Shown piece after piece: positions 32,426-42,804 of a DNA stretch of 64,000 nucleotides. A program made the position numbers and the translations under genes. The notes below the pieces were generated by a model. The model searched no databases. It was given only the letters and a program-made list of their open reading frames with translations, and was not told where the DNA came from. This DNA comes from Motiliproteus sp. MSK22-1 (GTDB lineage: Bacteria > Pseudomonadota > Gammaproteobacteria > Pseudomonadales > Balneatricaceae), in the NCBI RefSeq assembly GCF_001968815.1, contig NZ_MIEQ01000044.1:62001-126000 (forward strand), given 5' to 3'. Each line of letters starts with the position of its first letter. The first letter of the stretch is position 1.

Positions 32426-35224
32426 TTAGCCGTTTTTAAGTAACTTGAATGAATAAATATGGATACCCAGCTCTCTACCATCATCACTAAGACCCAGACT
32501 TTTTGGAGATGTTGGTTTTTCAATATTAAGGGTGAATTGATTCAAACCTTCACGAACAGCAACGGCTGGTACAGAGATATTCAGCTCTTGCCGACTATCT
32601 GGATAGCTGTAACTTACGGTACCGAGAAAGTGATCATTAAGTAATAGCTCAACCTTCTGCTCCGGGTTCTTTTTATTGACATAGGCTTGTGCACCTAATT
32701 GCAACTGATAGCCTTGGGCAGCGATATCATCCGAGTCAACCACGAATGCCAATACAGCCTTCTCCCCTTCAGTCCAGGTTCCCGAATCCTCTGGAATACT
32801 CCAACCATTCACTTGAAAACCAGCCCCTTTACTATTGGGACTGAATTGCACAGTTCCACCTAACTTGTATCTTGAAGAAATAAAATAGGTACCTGCATCT
32901 GTCGTCGAATAACCCAACCGCTGTTTACCTTTTACGATTGCAAACTGCTCAACACCAAAGGGGCTTGGTATTGCCTGGGGCTCAATGATGACATTAAACT
33001 CATCAACGATTAACGCCTCCTTATCAGTCGCTAATGCTCGTCCCATAGCGCGGCTTTGATCTTCTCCTTCGATGATAGCCTCTGAGCGGCCTTGTATACC
33101 GGCGTAGAGATTAGGAGAGAAATTGGTAAGCCCTTTTTCTGCGTAAAAATTATAGCGCAGCTCCAACTGCTCACCATTATTCAGGGTAGGTAATCGGATG
33201 TAGTTCAGCCTAACCTCTTTCTGATACTCACCTTGGCCAATAAAACCTTTATGATCAAGAAATAGTGATGCTCCGTCATTATTACGGTTGACTTCAGGTC
33301 TCAATTTTAAGCTGATAGTCACTTTGCTTGACGGTGGGACGTTTATAATCTGACCGCCGGATATCATCGCCATTTGGTTGGGACTAAGGCGGTGGCTTGA
33401 TTGACTTAGCAGAGCTAACCTGTTCCGCCCCTTCTTCCGGCCTTCGGCGAGTACCTTATCAACATGATAAGCACTTGCTTGTATTCGTTTTTTTACGCTA
33501 TCACTGTCGGAACCAGCCAGTTCCATTTTGTTATATTTGGCTGAAAATAACTTTCCATTCTGAGTTTCGTATCGAGAACAATTCCCAGCGCTATTGCAAC
33601 CAACGACCGACCCCTCATGTTCCAGCTGAAACCCCATCACCGAATGAAAGAGCATGCTGCGAGGTTGATCGTAATGCCTGAAAAGACTTCGTCCTATCAT
33701 CTCACTCCCTTTCTCACTCAATCCAAGATAGTCAAGAATAGAAATACTTAGATCGCTCAGTCCATAAATACCAGAATGTATTCCTGGTTTAATCCCCACT
33801 CCCATCATCAGGTTAAGCCCCCAGTTGTTGCCATAGGGTTGACCTTTCACTCCATGGGACTCATCGGAGGTGAAAATGATTAGTGTATCCTTAGGCACCC
33901 CCATTTGGTTTAACCGGTCCATAAAGGGCCCAAGTGCCCTGTCTAAATAAGCAACTGCCGCTTGTTTACGATTGACATAGTGTTGTGCCAGTTTGTCAGG
34001 AACGGCATATGGATGGTGGGTACCAATGGTCAGCAGCGTCAAAAACCAGGGTTCGGGCTGGGTATCCAGCTGAGTAATTTTATCAACGGCCTGTTCGAAA
34101 AATGCCATATCATCAGGTCCCCAACCAAACGGAATATACTGCCGGGAGAACCAGTTCTTACCATTTACATCCTGAAATCCAATTGCAGACATGAATTGAT
34201 CCTTGGACATAAAGGCCAGATCGGCAGCTTGTAAGTATGATGTCCGATAACCTGTGTCAGCTAGTATTTTCGGTAAACACCGCTTTCGTTGGTGTGTATC
34301 CAGTTGCAGATATTCCAACGACTTGGGGGTTGTCAGCGACTGTTTGCTGTAATCACCGCAGAGCATGCTGTAAAGCCCCCGAATGGTCTGCTGACTATGG
34401 GTAACAAAGCTTGGTATTATTTGACTGGTCTCAGCTATTCGACTCAGGTTAGGCATCAGATTGCTTCGAGGTAAATCAAAATAGTCCTGAATACTCGTAA
34501 TATAGGCTCCCGGTATTCCCTCCAGTACCACTAATAATAGGTTAGGCTTGATTTCTGCTCTCGAACGACTCTCCAGAGCTACAACTCGATCAGTATTTAT
34601 ACCGCTGGTTTGATTATTGCTATTGACTTCATTCTCAAAGCCGGAAAAACTCCCGGAGTCTTGCAAGCTGTAGTCAAGGCCGTCTTCAGCCGAGTCCGAC
34701 ATAACATACTGAACAACCGACAAGGCCAATGGGTTGCTCTCCTGCCAGGTGTCCGCATCCAAAGCCAGTGAAAAAGTACCCAACGTTGATCCAGCAAACA
34801 GAACGAAAGTATAACGAAAATTAAAATTATGGCCCCAACGAATTCTTAGGAAGGCGACAAGAAAGACAAGAATAAACCCCAAGTATAGAATCGGGAAACT
34901 CAGAGAGGCCAACGAACTCGACAAAAAGTCACCATCACCTCCATAGTGAAGATCCATCAGATTGATTGGCTTGTTCAGGGCGATAATACTTTCTAAGTTG
35001 GCAAAATGGGCTATTGGCCAAAGCAGCACTATTAGCGCTATCCAACGATTAACCTTGTTAATTAAGATGAATAAAGACAGGCCAAAAACTGCAACCAGAA
35101 AATCTGAAGTCAACGCCTGCAACGACACCCCTTCCCCGACCATTCCCAGATAATCAACGGCAAGGTATCTGCTGACAAAATTAAGACTGATGAACAGAAG
35201 CAATATGAACAGCGAGTAACCCAC
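32426..35224 (-). CDS. LtaS-type sulfatase-fold membrane enzyme with C-terminal beta-sandwich
   Basis: A 932-aa protein. About five N-terminal TM helices (residues about 3-180) anchor a periplasmic alkaline-phosphatase-superfamily domain at about 225-520. Active-site landmarks are NLLLVVLEGIPGAY (metal Glu), SQQTIRGLYSMLCGDY (nucleophile Thr), GTHHPYAVP and TSDESHGV (metal Asp/His). Residues about 600-932 are a Ser/Gly-rich beta region ending VEKPTSPKSLGLSDDGRELG-like sequence, which resembles carbohydrate-binding-like appendages. The family transfers glycerol-phosphate, phosphoethanolamine or phosphoglycerol to glycans or lipids. The exact substrate is unknown. It may be translated just before the DUF2956 gene (34 bp). 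Confidence 0.85.
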   Translation of the reverse strand: MGYSLFILLLFISLNFVSRYLAVDYLGMVGEGVSLQALTSDFLVAVFGLSLFILINKVNRWIALIVLLWPIAHFANLESIIALNKPINLMDLHYGGDGDFLSSSLASLSFPILYLGFILVFLVAFLRIRWGHNFNFRYTFVLFAGSTLGTFSLALDADTWQESNPLALSVVQYVMSDSAEDGLDYSLQDSGSFSGFENEVNSNNQTSGINTDRVVALESRSRAEIKPNLLLVVLEGIPGAYITSIQDYFDLPRSNLMPNLSRIAETSQIIPSFVTHSQQTIRGLYSMLCGDYSKQSLTTPKSLEYLQLDTHQRKRCLPKILADTGYRTSYLQAADLAFMSKDQFMSAIGFQDVNGKNWFSRQYIPFGWGPDDMAFFEQAVDKITQLDTQPEPWFLTLLTIGTHHPYAVPDKLAQHYVNRKQAAVAYLDRALGPFMDRLNQMGVPKDTLIIFTSDESHGVKGQPYGNNWGLNLMMGVGIKPGIHSGIYGLSDLSISILDYLGLSEKGSEMIGRSLFRHYDQPRSMLFHSVMGFQLEHEGSVVGCNSAGNCSRYETQNGKLFSAKYNKMELAGSDSDSVKKRIQASAYHVDKVLAEGRKKGRNRLALLSQSSHRLSPNQMAMISGGQIINVPPSSKVTISLKLRPEVNRNNDGASLFLDHKGFIGQGEYQKEVRLNYIRLPTLNNGEQLELRYNFYAEKGLTNFSPNLYAGIQGRSEAIIEGEDQSRAMGRALATDKEALIVDEFNVIIEPQAIPSPFGVEQFAIVKGKQRLGYSTTDAGTYFISSRYKLGGTVQFSPNSKGAGFQVNGWSIPEDSGTWTEGEKAVLAFVVDSDDIAAQGYQLQLGAQAYVNKKNPEQKVELLLNDHFLGTVSYSYPDSRQELNISVPAVAVREGLNQFTLNIEKPTSPKSLGLSDDGRELGIHIYSFKLLKNG

Positions 35225-35402
35225 AGTAGAGCGCCCTTATCGAAAGGTGATAGTTTTAATATTAATGATATTCGCAAGTCGCAGACACGCCGAGCCAATA
35301 CATTCACAGAACGTGGGGGATAGTGCTTTCTTTTACCCTGGAAGTCCATTCCACAAAGTCCACTTAACCGTAAAGACATCAAAACCAATATCATAAGAGT
35401 TT

Positions 35403-38255
35403 CTAAACCGGAATTTTCAGCACAGGAGCCCGGTCTTTCCCTATCCGCTCATTAAACCGGCAGACAGGTAGCGGGTGACTGATATAAAAACCCTGCAGAT
35501 AATCGCAGCCCAAGCCGGTAAGAAAGTCCTGTTGCTGTTCCGTTTCGACGCCTTCAGCGGTGACGCGAAGGTCCAGACTGTGGGCCATGTGAACAATGGC
35601 TTCTACCAACCGGCATGCGTTTTTATCTTCAGGACAGTCACGCACGAAACTGCGGTCTATCTTCACGATGTCAACGGGAAACTCTCGCAGATAGCCTAAA
35701 GACGAATAGCCGGTACCAAAATCATCCAGCGCAAATCCAACACCCACTGCCTTGGTTTTAGCTATACAGTCCTTGATAGCATCACTATTTTCCATCATTA
35801 CAGATTCTGTAATTTCAAACACCAGATTAGCGCAATCAACCTCCGCTTGTGCCAGGACTCGTTCTAACCAAAGCGGAAAACCCGGGTGGCGAAACTGCAT
35901 CCCGGAAATATTAACGGCGAGCGTTAATTGACAATAGCCTTCTTGTTGCCATTTCTTTAGCTGATCGATGGCTTGTTCTATGACCCACTGACCGATTTCG
36001 ACAATCAGACCACTGTCCTCGGCAATAGCAATAAATTCGTCCGGGTTCACTAGTCCGCAATCAGGATCAAGCCAGCGAATCAAGGTTTCAGCACCGACAA
36101 TACGCCCATCAGATGCCCTGACTACCGGTTGGTATAGCAACACGAAATTATCTTTCTTAATCGCGGCTCTTAGCTCCTGCTCCATCTGTACCCGATACAG
36201 AGCATCAGCCTGCATTTCATTGGAATAAAATTGAAAGCAGTCTTTACCTGCCTGTTTGGCTTTATACATCGCGATATCGGCATTTTTCAATAAGACCAGA
36301 AAGCTGTTACCGTCATCAGGAAAAACCGTAAGCCCCATGCTGCCACTGATATTAATCTGATGACTATTCAGGAAAAAGGGCTGTCGCAATACATCAAGCA
36401 CTTTCCCGGCAATACTGGGTAGAAGCTCCTCATCATTGATTTCATTAAGTACGATAGTGAATTCATCCCCCCCCAGGCGTGCAACCATATCCTGTTTACG
36501 GACGGTCATCTGAATACGTCGAGCCACTTCAACAAGAAGCTGATCCCCTACATCATGTCCAAGGGTATCGTTAACCGTTTTAAAGCGATCCAGATCAACG
36601 GTCAGCATCGCCAGTTTTAAACCTTTACGACTCGCATGAGCCATTTCCTGATCCATAGAATCTTTAAGCAGGTTTCGATTTGCCAACTCGGTTAGTGCAT
36701 CATAATTGGCCTGTCGCCAGATTGCCTGTTCCTGATTCTTTTGATTCGATATGTCACTGAACAGGCCGATATACTCGGTTACATTATTATCGTCATCGAA
36801 CACTGCTGTTATTATCTGCCACTCGGGGAAAACCTCCCCGTTTTTGCGTCGATTGTATATTTCTCCTTCCCATTGACCGGTTTCCTTTAATGATCTCCAG
36901 ATGCTGTCATAGAATGCAGCGGAATGCCGGTCCGATCGTAAAATCGAAAAAGGTTTCCCGATAACCTCACTTAGGTTGTATCCGGTCATGGACTCAAATG
37001 CAGGATTAACCATCGTTATGATGCCATCAACATCGGTAATCATGATCGCTTCAGTAGTTACATCAAATACCGTTGCGGCTTCCCAAAGCCCTCGCTGAGC
37101 CCTTTGCCTTGCATCAAACTCATCCAGGAACAGGTTAAAACCTTCAGTTAAATCGGCCACTTCTCCGCTTCCTTCCACCTCAAGTCGCTGCCTACTTGTT
37201 CTCTGGGAATCCGGTTGACGAGGGTCTTTTTTCAGCTTTTTAAATGCTTCCGTCACTCGTCTGATTGGCAGCGCTACAGATCGAGACAGATGAAAAGCAA
37301 TCCAAATCACCAATATCAGCACCAGGACAAAGATAGCGATCAACTGCTCCTCTACTCGACCAACCCCCATCAGCAGTTTCTGCTCAGGAACCATCGAGAT
37401 CAATTTCCAGCCCTGCTGGGTTGCAGAAATCTGAGTAATATATACGCGGTCGCCGTCACCTCCTGCCTGATACTGAGCATCATCATCGGCCAGCCTGGTG
37501 GCCAGATCAGCATCGATGAAGTCACCAATTTTTGTAACATCCGGATGTACGACAAAACGGTTATGTTGGTCAATCAGGAAGATCCCCCTGCCAGAGGAGC
37601 CGCTTGTAGTTTTGTTATTCAAATAGTTAGAAAGCGATTCCGGACTGTAATTAATGATCAGCCCTCCAACAACTTTGCGCTCAAGCGTCCGGGGGTTCAT
37701 TTTGTAGAGCGGTTTGACCGCCGGTAAAACATATTTTTGATCTGAACGAACATTGGTGTTTGCCAGGATACCTGGCCAGTATAGATAGGATTCTTTTTTT
37801 TGCGCTTCAGAGAACAATTGCGGCTTGAAATCTCCACTGTCAAAATCAAGTGTATCACCCACCTGATAATGACTGCCCGAAGCATAAACGACCTGAATTG
37901 AAATTAATCCTTCAATGTTCAGATAACTATTTAAAACCCGACCTATTTTCTCCTCAGTCACGAGCCGTTGGTAGGTCGTGACTGAAGTCTGATTTGCAGT
38001 GACAGATTCAGAGATCTCTTCGATACCAGACAAACTCTCTGCCAGGAATTCAACCTGTTTTAGAATCAAATCGACTTGTTCCCGGCGGCTTGCCAACAAT
38101 TCAAACTCTTTCACCAGGGCCTTGTGAACCAAGGTTTCAGAGACCGTATCGAGGCTCAGCATACTGGCGACTATCAGCGGTACCCCACCGATCAATGTCA
38201 AATAGGCAAAGAATTTAGGGGTCAGGTTTAATCGAGTTAAAAAAAATTCTCTCAA
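35403..38255 (-). CDS. Membrane-bound diguanylate cyclase/phosphodiesterase (Cache-PAS-GGDEF-EAL)
   Basis: A 950-aa protein. TM helix 1 (about residues 15-35) is followed by a periplasmic dCache-like sensor (about 40-305), TM helix 2 (about 307-327), a HAMP-like linker, PAS (about 390-500, LWEAATVFDVTTEAIMITDV), GGDEF (about 515-675, intact RLGGDEFTIVL) and EAL (about 690-935). The EAL signature reads ETLIRW, a tolerated variant, with DDFGTGYSSLGYL and KIDRSFV intact. It may make and break c-di-GMP. The TTG start has AAGGAG six bases upstream. It lies 80 bp behind the binding-protein gene and is probably its signalling partner. Confidence 0.92.
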   Translation of the reverse strand: MREFFLTRLNLTPKFFAYLTLIGGVPLIVASMLSLDTVSETLVHKALVKEFELLASRREQVDLILKQVEFLAESLSGIEEISESVTANQTSVTTYQRLVTEEKIGRVLNSYLNIEGLISIQVVYASGSHYQVGDTLDFDSGDFKPQLFSEAQKKESYLYWPGILANTNVRSDQKYVLPAVKPLYKMNPRTLERKVVGGLIINYSPESLSNYLNNKTTSGSSGRGIFLIDQHNRFVVHPDVTKIGDFIDADLATRLADDDAQYQAGGDGDRVYITQISATQQGWKLISMVPEQKLLMGVGRVEEQLIAIFVLVLILVIWIAFHLSRSVALPIRRVTEAFKKLKKDPRQPDSQRTSRQRLEVEGSGEVADLTEGFNLFLDEFDARQRAQRGLWEAATVFDVTTEAIMITDVDGIITMVNPAFESMTGYNLSEVIGKPFSILRSDRHSAAFYDSIWRSLKETGQWEGEIYNRRKNGEVFPEWQIITAVFDDDNNVTEYIGLFSDISNQKNQEQAIWRQANYDALTELANRNLLKDSMDQEMAHASRKGLKLAMLTVDLDRFKTVNDTLGHDVGDQLLVEVARRIQMTVRKQDMVARLGGDEFTIVLNEINDEELLPSIAGKVLDVLRQPFFLNSHQINISGSMGLTVFPDDGNSFLVLLKNADIAMYKAKQAGKDCFQFYSNEMQADALYRVQMEQELRAAIKKDNFVLLYQPVVRASDGRIVGAETLIRWLDPDCGLVNPDEFIAIAEDSGLIVEIGQWVIEQAIDQLKKWQQEGYCQLTLAVNISGMQFRHPGFPLWLERVLAQAEVDCANLVFEITESVMMENSDAIKDCIAKTKAVGVGFALDDFGTGYSSLGYLREFPVDIVKIDRSFVRDCPEDKNACRLVEAIVHMAHSLDLRVTAEGVETEQQQDFLTGLGCDYLQGFYISHPLPVCRFNERIGKDRAPVLKIPV

Positions 38256-38335
38256 AAACTACTCCTTACACGTGAATTCGAAATCTGTTCCTTAAAGCCG
38301 GTTTCAGTTGTAAAAAGTAACGCTAAGCGGTCATT

Positions 38336-39391
38336 CTAGGAGTCTCCTCCAGGGGATTTCAGAGGCTTGATTGCAGCCCCTGCAGATGCAGTAATCAACT
38401 CAGCATCAACATAAGTAATCTCGGGGAGCACCTCCCCGTTAAGCGCACGCAAAGCATATTGAACGCCCAGATAACCTTGAACAGCCGGATTCTGATCCAC
38501 CGATGCCTGCAGAGTGCCCTGCTCAATGGCCTGTCTCGCCGGTATTAAAGCATCAAATGAAGAAACAAGTACGTCTTCACGACCCGCTTCACGAAGTGCT
38601 TCAATGGCGCCCAGAGCCATCATGTCATTCGCTGCGAATATAAGATCAAGCTGTGGGTATCGAAGCAGCCACTGTTCCATGAGGTCATGACCCTCTTCTA
38701 TTTTCCAATGACCACTGTCGACTGTTAACAAACTGATTTTGGGGTTTTCACGAAATGCCTTTAGCGCTCCTTCAATCCTGTCATCAGAGTTAAGTGCTTC
38801 AGGGATTCCGCCCATAATTGCGGCCTGTGCAGGAAACTGAATTTTATCAGCAATATATTTAGCACTGCGGTATGCCGCAGCTTTATTATCAACACTGATA
38901 AAGGGTACGGCTGCCAAACCATTTTTTTTGGAAAAAAAGGGGTCCAGTTGGTTGTCAATATTCACCACGACAATCCCAGCCAGCTGAGCCTTACGCAGTA
39001 CCGGTATCAATTCAACCGAATCCCCAGGCGCAATGACTAGCGCATCAACCTGGTCACGGATAAGATCTTCGACGATACCGATCTGTTGCTGAATAGAGGT
39101 TTCGGATGCCGCCATTTTTACGATCAGATCCACTGCAAATTCCCTTTCAGCTCTACGAGCGCCTCTTTCCATTTCCAAAAAAAAGGGGTTGGTCAGAGTT
39201 TTCATAACCAGAGCAACTCTGGTTGTTTTCTGAGCTTCTGTAGACGTATTTCCGAGAGGATCGTTCGCTTTTAGGTTTAGATCAAAAGGTGTGCGGTCGC
39301 AGCCTGCAATAATGGTTAGCAGGGAAATAAACAAACAAACGCAGGTAGCGCTGATCTGATACAAAGGGCGGTTAGCCGGCGGCTCGTCCAT
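38336..39391 (-). CDS. Periplasmic sugar-binding-type lipoprotein (RbsB-like), orphan
   Basis: A 351-aa protein with a lipobox at IIAGC (Cys about residue 30) after a hydrophobic stretch, so a lipoprotein is expected. The mature domain is a type 1 periplasmic binding fold: TTRVALVMKTLTNPFFLEME, DALVIAPGDSVELIPVLRKA, VVNIDNQLD, IFAANDMMALGAIEAL and VSSFDALIPARQAIEQGTLQ. No ABC permease or ATPase is adjacent. The next gene is the Cache-GGDEF-EAL protein, so it probably feeds ligand information to that sensor. AAGGAC precedes the ATG. Confidence 0.88.
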   Translation of the reverse strand: MDEPPANRPLYQISATCVCLFISLLTIIAGCDRTPFDLNLKANDPLGNTSTEAQKTTRVALVMKTLTNPFFLEMERGARRAEREFAVDLIVKMAASETSIQQQIGIVEDLIRDQVDALVIAPGDSVELIPVLRKAQLAGIVVVNIDNQLDPFFSKKNGLAAVPFISVDNKAAAYRSAKYIADKIQFPAQAAIMGGIPEALNSDDRIEGALKAFRENPKISLLTVDSGHWKIEEGHDLMEQWLLRYPQLDLIFAANDMMALGAIEALREAGREDVLVSSFDALIPARQAIEQGTLQASVDQNPAVQGYLGVQYALRALNGEVLPEITYVDAELITASAGAAIKPLKSPGGDS

Positions 39392-39710
39392 CTTGTCCTT
39401 TTTCCTTTAATCCTTATTACGATCGCAACGACTATCGAAAGGTAAGGCTGCATTTTAAACGATGCATCAGGAAGGAAGATTAGCTACCAGAAACTGATTT
39501 TTCCAATTTAGGGAGAAGTTTTTGTGATTCAAGATGTGCCTTAGTTAAACGGCCAGAAGGGAGCCAAACAGCCCCGGGGCTCCGTTATTCGCACTGCGAC
39601 CATAGCAATGCAGTCGACCAAGGATACTCCTGAGTACGTTAGGAACTCTGGTTTCCGAGCCGTTGACTCCCAGACAAACTGATGTTTCCAAAATGCCTGG
39701 AGCTCGACTT
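39392..39710. other. Intergenic, possible terminator stem
   Basis: No ORF is supported. GGAGCC (39559-39565 region) pairs with GGCTCC (39578-39583) around AAACAGCCCCGG and may end transcription arriving from the thioesterase gene. The rest carries no recognised element. Confidence 0.45.
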
Positions 39711-40274
39711 TTATGATTTGTAAAGTTTGCAGTTCTCTCCTTCCAGGTGATTGATCTCTTTAATCATATCCAGGCCAGATTTGATTTTTTTCATTTCCTG
39801 CCGATGCCCTCGTTTAACTTCACGACGGATCTTACCTTCAATAAATCGACGGATTTCTTCTTCCGTCTCAAGAATCAAGCCAGAAATAGACAGGGGTTTA
39901 CGGGTTTCTTCATCCAAAGCAACCATCGTAAAATAGCTGGTGTTGGTATGCTTTATCGCACCGTTGGTAAAGTCTTCCGAGGTCACCCTGACGCCAATTT
40001 CCATAGACGACTTACCGACATAGTTCACTGAAGCAGAAAGCGTTAACAACTCCCCCACTTCAACAGGGTTTAAGAAATCCACCGAATCCACCGAGGCAGT
40101 CACGCAATAGCCTTTGGCATGGGAAGCAGCGCAGGTATAGGCAATCTTGTCCAGCAACGAAAGAATAATCCCCCCATGAACCTTGCCACCAAAGTTAGCA
40201 TAGGAAGGAACCATCAACTCCTTCAGCACCGTGTGAGAATCTTTAACTTTCCTAAAATCTACTGCGCTCATCAT
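39711..40274 (-). CDS. Acyl-CoA thioesterase, hotdog fold (YciA-like)
   Basis: A 187-aa cytoplasmic enzyme. The hotdog domain includes NFGGKVHGGIILSLLDKIAY (catalytic Asn/Asp region) and VTASVDSVDFLNPVEVGELL. It hydrolyses acyl-CoA to free acid and CoA. The C-terminal about 50 residues form a basic helix (EEEIRRFIEGKIRREVKRGH) absent in the shortest YciA enzymes. The ATG at 40274 is favoured, and GTG 40280 is two codons upstream. It stands alone. Confidence 0.88.
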   Translation of the reverse strand: MMSAVDFRKVKDSHTVLKELMVPSYANFGGKVHGGIILSLLDKIAYTCAASHAKGYCVTASVDSVDFLNPVEVGELLTLSASVNYVGKSSMEIGVRVTSEDFTNGAIKHTNTSYFTMVALDEETRKPLSISGLILETEEEIRRFIEGKIRREVKRGHRQEMKKIKSGLDMIKEINHLEGENCKLYKS

Positions 40275-40548
40275 TGTCACCCGGTTTCGATTATCATCAG
40301 ATACAGCAATTATTGTCAGGTAATCACCGTGATCGTGACTATAGACTAAAGTCTACCCAACCTGAATAGGATGAGCCTGTTGAGACAAAAGATATTTAAA
40401 GACGATAACCATCGATCCTCAACAGTCCGCCCAGGTCTCGAATCTTTGTCCTACACTATCCTAAGGTAGTATCTTAATAGCAATAGCTTTATCATCAAAA
40501 CTCTTATTGCCAATATTTTCAATGCCTTAGTGGTATAGTTCACTATAT

Positions 40549-42804
40549 ATGGAAGAACAGACAACGGTTACGACAAATCCTGCCATCCCCTGGGTTGTGG
40601 CCTTCCTGGCCTGTGCCCTCGCATCTTTGGGTGTTTATTACGCAGATCAGGTAGAGCATCGTCGTTATAAACAAGAGCTGCGCAGTGAAACGCTTGAACA
40701 GCTGAGCCATATCAGGGCGGGGATTGAAGGCAAGCTTAACAGTGATCTTCAGTTGTTTGCGGGTTTAGTGGCACAGATATCCTTACATCCGGATATCGCC
40801 CCCAGTGAAATTGAGGAAATGATCAAAGCGCTGATGGCTAAACGGGACCTTGTCCGGTCTATTGGTGTATCTGAGGGCTTTATCGTACGTCATGTATTTC
40901 CGTTGAAAGGAAATGAAAAGGCTCTTGGACTTAACTATCTGGCTAACGAATCGCAGCGGGAACCTGTTCTGCGAGCGGTCAGCACTCGCCAGAATGTACT
41001 CGCGGGTCCCATTACTCTGGTTCAGGGAGGGCAGGCCCTGATCGGTCGACTACCGATATTCTCCGCTGTTGCCATAGAGTCGATGCCCGCTGGCAGTTTT
41101 TGGGGAATGGTGAGCATTGTTATTGATATTGATAAGCTGTTTGATCAGGTGGGTCTATCGGCCCCCGATATCAGTATTGACGTGGCGATCCGTGGACGTG
41201 ACGGTCTTGGTGAGGTGGGTGAAACCTTCTGGGGGGATGGACAGCTTTTTGATGAGGATACGGCGTTCCTGGACCTGTCACTACCGGGCGGTCGCTGGCA
41301 AATAGCAGGTGCTCCCAACGAAACAATGCTTCATACCTTTACCAGTTTTCGTAACACTCTTCGAGTCATGGGCTCCATTGTCGTTCTGTTGTTTGGCTTG
41401 GCAGCTTTTTTTCTAAGTCGGCAACTCCAGCAACAGTTAATGATCATTGAAGTTCAAGAGCGGTCCAAAGAGCAAATCTGGTACGCCGCAACTCATGATC
41501 CCTTAACAGGAATGGCTAACAGACACCTGTTCAATGAAGAGCTGGTGCACTTAATTGCCGTAGCCAGGCGAAATCAAAATGCTCTGGCTGTACTCTTTCT
41601 GGATCTTGATGGCTTTAAGGATATCAATGATTCATTCAGCCATCAGATGGGTGACCTTTTTCTCAAGGAGTTCGCCAAAGCATTATCAAGCCAGATACGA
41701 GCGTCAGAGCTGGTTGCCCGGCTGGGAGGCGATGAGTTCGCCATCGTCAGTGGAGATTTCGAAGAGGGTGAAGATGCCGCCATTCTCGCTCAACGCATCA
41801 CTGATTTAGTGAGTAAGCCGATAGCAGTAGGTCAGAACAAATTTCATATAGGTGTCAGTATCGGCATCGCTGTTTATCCTGATGACGGTGAGACTCCCGA
41901 CGAGTTGCTACATAACGCTGATCTGGCAATGTACCGGTCTAAAGAAAGCCCGCTTAACAACTACACCTTCTTTAAGGAGAAAATGAACCAGGAGGTTCAG
42001 GCACAAAAAAACCTGGTCAGTGACATACGTGCAGGACTGGACGGGAATCAGTTCTCACTGGCATACCAGCCAATTATCGATCTCAGTGAATCCAGAGTTA
42101 TAGGAATTGAGGCGCTCGCCCGCTGGCAGCATCCACAACGCGGAACCGTGTCACCGGGCGTCTTTATTCCCGCCGCTGAAAAATCAGGGCTGATCATCCC
42201 CTTTGGTGAATGGGTTTTGAAACAAGCCTGTCACGAAGTTATTGATTCTCTTAAAAACAGGACAGCCCCCGTAGAGTTATCAATCAATCTGTCTCCGATT
42301 CAGCTGCACCGTGGAAATCCACAGAACCTGGTAAAGACAACCCTGGAGCGCTATCAGCTATCCCCAGCGGCTCTGGATATCGAGATCACCGAAAGCGCAA
42401 TTCTGGAAGACGTTGATAAAGCGACCAAAGTTGTCAGAGAGCTGAGAAGACTCGGCGTGTCGGTGACTATTGATGATTTCGGCACCGGTTATTCTTCACT
42501 TTCTCACCTTCGTCACCTACCCGTTAACCGGATAAAAATCGATCTCTCTTTCGTTCGAAGAATTGGCCGCGATGCCCACAGTGAAGCCATTATCAAAGCT
42601 ATCTTATTTTTAAGTAACACACTGAACATTCGCGCTACAGCAGAAGGGGTAGAAACACGAGCGCAACTGGATTTCCTGAAACAACATGGTTGCAGTGAAA
42701 TCCAGGGATACTATTTTTCCAAACCGCTTACTGATCAGGCAATTCTTCGATATATAAAGGACTTTTCACTCGCAGAGTGCTGTCAGTCATTAGGGAACCG
42801 ATGA
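40549..42804 (+). CDS. Membrane diguanylate cyclase/phosphodiesterase with CHASE sensor
   Basis: A 751-aa protein. TM1 is at about residues 13-30 and the periplasmic CHASE domain at about 70-255 (RSIGVSEGFIVRHVFPLKGN, GLNYLANESQREPVLRAVST). TM2 is at about 268-288, followed by GGDEF (about 315-475, intact RLGGDEFAIV) and EAL (about 490-740: EALARW, NLSPIQLHR, TESAILED, DDFGTGYSSLSHL). Both catalytic signatures are intact. CHASE domains sense small extracellular ligands such as cytokinin-like or organic molecules. The gene is monocistronic, with no clear ribosome binding site before ATG 40549. Confidence 0.93.
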   Translation: MEEQTTVTTNPAIPWVVAFLACALASLGVYYADQVEHRRYKQELRSETLEQLSHIRAGIEGKLNSDLQLFAGLVAQISLHPDIAPSEIEEMIKALMAKRDLVRSIGVSEGFIVRHVFPLKGNEKALGLNYLANESQREPVLRAVSTRQNVLAGPITLVQGGQALIGRLPIFSAVAIESMPAGSFWGMVSIVIDIDKLFDQVGLSAPDISIDVAIRGRDGLGEVGETFWGDGQLFDEDTAFLDLSLPGGRWQIAGAPNETMLHTFTSFRNTLRVMGSIVVLLFGLAAFFLSRQLQQQLMIIEVQERSKEQIWYAATHDPLTGMANRHLFNEELVHLIAVARRNQNALAVLFLDLDGFKDINDSFSHQMGDLFLKEFAKALSSQIRASELVARLGGDEFAIVSGDFEEGEDAAILAQRITDLVSKPIAVGQNKFHIGVSIGIAVYPDDGETPDELLHNADLAMYRSKESPLNNYTFFKEKMNQEVQAQKNLVSDIRAGLDGNQFSLAYQPIIDLSESRVIGIEALARWQHPQRGTVSPGVFIPAAEKSGLIIPFGEWVLKQACHEVIDSLKNRTAPVELSINLSPIQLHRGNPQNLVKTTLERYQLSPAALDIEITESAILEDVDKATKVVRELRRLGVSVTIDDFGTGYSSLSHLRHLPVNRIKIDLSFVRRIGRDAHSEAIIKAILFLSNTLNIRATAEGVETRAQLDFLKQHGCSEIQGYYFSKPLTDQAILRYIKDFSLAECCQSLGNR

